DNA from: Hypomesus transpacificus | Taxonomy: Eukaryota > Chordata > Actinopteri > Osmeriformes > Osmeridae | NCBI RefSeq assembly: GCF_021917145.1 | Contig: NC_061068.1 | Coordinates: 9,737,724 to 9,801,723 of the forward strand | Direction: 5' to 3' | Length of the DNA stretch: 64,000 bases | In this document: in pieces, positions 63,621 through 64,000 of the stretch | Position numbering within the stretch: position 1 is the stretch's first letter | Layout of the letters: every line of letters starts with the position of its first letter | The notes under the pieces: model-generated | Databases searched by the model: none | What the model was told of the DNA's origin: nothing | Seen by the model: only the letters and a program-made list of their open reading frames with translations | Program-made: the position numbers and the translations under genes

Positions 63621-64000
63621 TGTAGGGGTGCCGGTGAACAGCAGGGTGTCCACTAAGATCCAGCAGCTGCTCAACACCCTGAAGAGGCCCAAGAGGCCCC
63701 CCCTCAGTGAGTTCTTCATGGACGACACTGAGGAGATTGTGGAAGGTGAGTGGCACTTCAATCTCATACAGAGTTGTTCACTGTGTGATCCGTCTTGACC
63801 TACGCTTGGGATTGGAGAATCAATGAGCGTTCTACGAAATATATTAGAGTTTTGAGAACACATTTACTGTAGCCTTCATTCATCTGCATGATTATTTCCT
63901 CTGTTCTCTCCATCGCAGTGCCCCAGCCGGACCCTAACACGCCCAGGCCAGAGGGCCGTCAGATCATCCCAGTGAAGGGGGAGCCCCTGGGGGTGGTCAG
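49390..64000 (+). CDS. dip2b: Disco-interacting protein 2 homolog B (5' part, at least 8 exons)
   Basis: DIP2 proteins have an N-terminal DMAP1-binding domain followed by two adenylate-forming (acyl-CoA synthetase-like) domains; only the N-terminal part is in the window. Exons: 49390-49474, 59686-59757, 60343-60552, 61989-62114, 62207-62581, 62744-62887, 63626-63745 and 63919 to about the window edge. Diagnostic segments are VRDQLAELDLELSEG, DITQKGYEKKRTKLL, HKEEKMALPMPTKRRSTYVQ, SWINRSVQGSSTS, VSTKIQQLLNTLKRPKRPPL and EGRQIIPVKGEPLG, the last favouring DIP2B over DIP2A or DIP2C. Unlike human DIP2B, exon 3 carries three 11-residue SSGHAPPP-type repeats, and exon 5 carries a Pro/Gln-rich insert of about 50 residues. 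Intron 1 is about 10.2 kb. The exact end of the last exon cannot be seen. Confidence 0.93.
50281..50345. repeat. (GA)n microsatellite
   Basis: About 32 GA dinucleotides with one interruption (gata). Confidence 0.9.
52264..52314. repeat. (GA)n microsatellite
   Basis: Interrupted GA run with an aggggg-rich centre. Confidence 0.85.
52428..52472. repeat. (CT)n microsatellite
   Basis: About 22 CT dinucleotides followed by T-rich sequence. Confidence 0.9.
52939..52970. repeat. (CA)n microsatellite
   Basis: About 16 CA dinucleotides. Confidence 0.85.
53148..53560. repeat. 37-bp minisatellite, about 11 copies
   Basis: The unit runs ggttcatgtgtacagtcaga followed by tcctcaccttctcagca. Inner copies are nearly identical; the two or three outermost copies at each end carry tcttcacc instead of tcctcacc. 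Because 37 leaves remainder 1 on division by 3 and the unit has no stop in any frame, all three forward frames stay open across it. Confidence 0.95.
55455..56060. repeat. 39-bp (and 35-bp) minisatellite, about 16 copies
   Basis: The unit is ggctgaggttcctctctggt followed by agagggtttaacagacaca. Some copies lack four bases (gacagg instead of gacacagg), and ggctg and ggatg variants alternate in a pattern that suggests higher-order duplication. The 39-bp period gives an open minus-strand frame with a 13-residue repeat (KPSTREEPQPVSV), which I take as a by-product. Confidence 0.93.
56267..56452 (+). mobile_element. tRNA-derived SINE, copy 3 (plus orientation)
   Basis: Head gtcagatggctgagcggtta, B-box-like cgttcgatttcc, body ctttgggcaaggcacctcac, tail cactctGGATAagagcatct. 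Preceded by a GA/AAAG-rich stretch (56218-56262) and followed by gaaaagaaagaaag, so it sits inside a purine-rich tract. Confidence 0.88.
57930..57992. repeat. (GT)n microsatellite
   Basis: GT runs broken by ga interruptions. Confidence 0.8.
60381..60479 (+). repeat. Three identical 33-bp repeats inside dip2b exon 3
   Basis: Three perfect copies of a unit starting agctcctcttctggccatgc encode 11 residues each (SSSSGHAPPPS-like). The length keeps the reading frame. A fourth partial copy begins at 60480. Confidence 0.93.
61375..61440. repeat. (GA)n microsatellite in dip2b intron 3
   Basis: About 32 uninterrupted GA dinucleotides. Confidence 0.92.
61905..61988. repeat. (CT)n tract running into dip2b splice acceptor
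   Basis: About 31 CT dinucleotides followed by (TCAC)n end at the AG of the exon starting at 61989, and so act as its polypyrimidine tract. Confidence 0.9.
62390..62560 (+). repeat. Pro/Gln-rich low-complexity coding expansion in dip2b exon 5
   Basis: In frame, the DNA encodes alternating Pro-Gln with Ser, His or Tyr (for example PQYQPQYQPQYQPQ) between the conserved SHGEGK and LAHTRI segments. Human DIP2B has only a short non-repetitive stretch there. Confidence 0.85.
62713..62729. repeat. Poly-C run
   Basis: About 17 C, upstream of the exon starting at 62744. Confidence 0.85.
63150..63179 (+). CDS. dip2b: Candidate 30-nt in-frame microexon of dip2b
   Basis: A pyrimidine-rich stretch and tggctgtag acceptor precede 30 bases, which are followed by a gtaaga donor. 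The flanking exons join in phase 1; insertion keeps the frame and adds about ten residues, GRGTYSLRET, between METADG and the following VPVNSR. I do not know this peptide from human DIP2 isoforms. Prediction from splice sites only. Confidence 0.4.
63590..63620. repeat. 31-nt poly-C run at dip2b splice acceptor
   Basis: Uninterrupted C run ending five bases before the exon starting at 63626; the acceptor reads (C)31-TGTAG. Confidence 0.95.

Overview
The window is nuclear DNA from a bony fish (teleost-type). It holds intron-rich vertebrate genes, many (CA)n, (CT)n and (GA)n microsatellites, minisatellites, tRNA-derived SINEs with a GGATA-loop 3' tail of the kind found in fish, and hAT DNA transposons. 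All recognised host genes lie on the + strand. The species cannot be fixed from the sequence alone.

Layout: (1) 913-6607, muscle-type 6-phosphofructokinase (pfkm), complete except for the first coding exon, which lies left of the window. (2) 7994-12958, an integrin beta subunit of the beta1/2/7 group, most likely itgb7 by synteny. (3) 13953-24406, separase (espl1), 31 coding exons giving about 2179 aa. (4) 24821-26208, prefoldin subunit 5 (pfdn5). (5) 28603-38959, La-related protein 4 (larp4), 16 coding exons giving about 760 aa, with a 3' UTR of about 3 kb; a possible alternative first exon lies at 27310. (6) 43922-47311, activating transcription factor 7 (atf7), 11 coding exons giving about 483 aa. 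(7) 49390 to the right edge, the 5' part of dip2b, with a first intron of about 10.2 kb full of simple repeats. Exon models were built by joining GT/GC-AG sites in frame and checking continuity with the known families; in all complete genes the summed exon lengths are a multiple of three.

Mobile DNA: a complete-looking hAT element (32715-35156) with 15-bp terminal inverted repeats and a perfect 8-bp target duplication sits antisense in larp4 intron 9. Its transposase is broken by one frameshift and one in-frame TGA. A second, shorter hAT relic (36026-36814) lies in intron 10. Three tRNA-derived SINEs and one SINE tail are scattered between genes and in introns.

The genes do not form one pathway: glycolysis, leukocyte adhesion, sister-chromatid separation, tubulin/actin chaperoning, mRNA 3'-end stability, stress-responsive transcription and DIP2-family acyl metabolism/neuronal growth. 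The set matches human 12q13 genes but mixes two human sub-blocks (PFKM/LARP4/DIP2B and ITGB7/ESPL1/PFDN5/ATF7). I see no bacterial-style system or obviously new multigene system. The points most worth checking are a candidate 30-nt in-frame microexon in dip2b, an integrin tail that has lost two normally conserved signalling residues, the freshly broken hAT element, an alternative larp4 start, and a duplicated splice-site-like motif in two larp4 introns.
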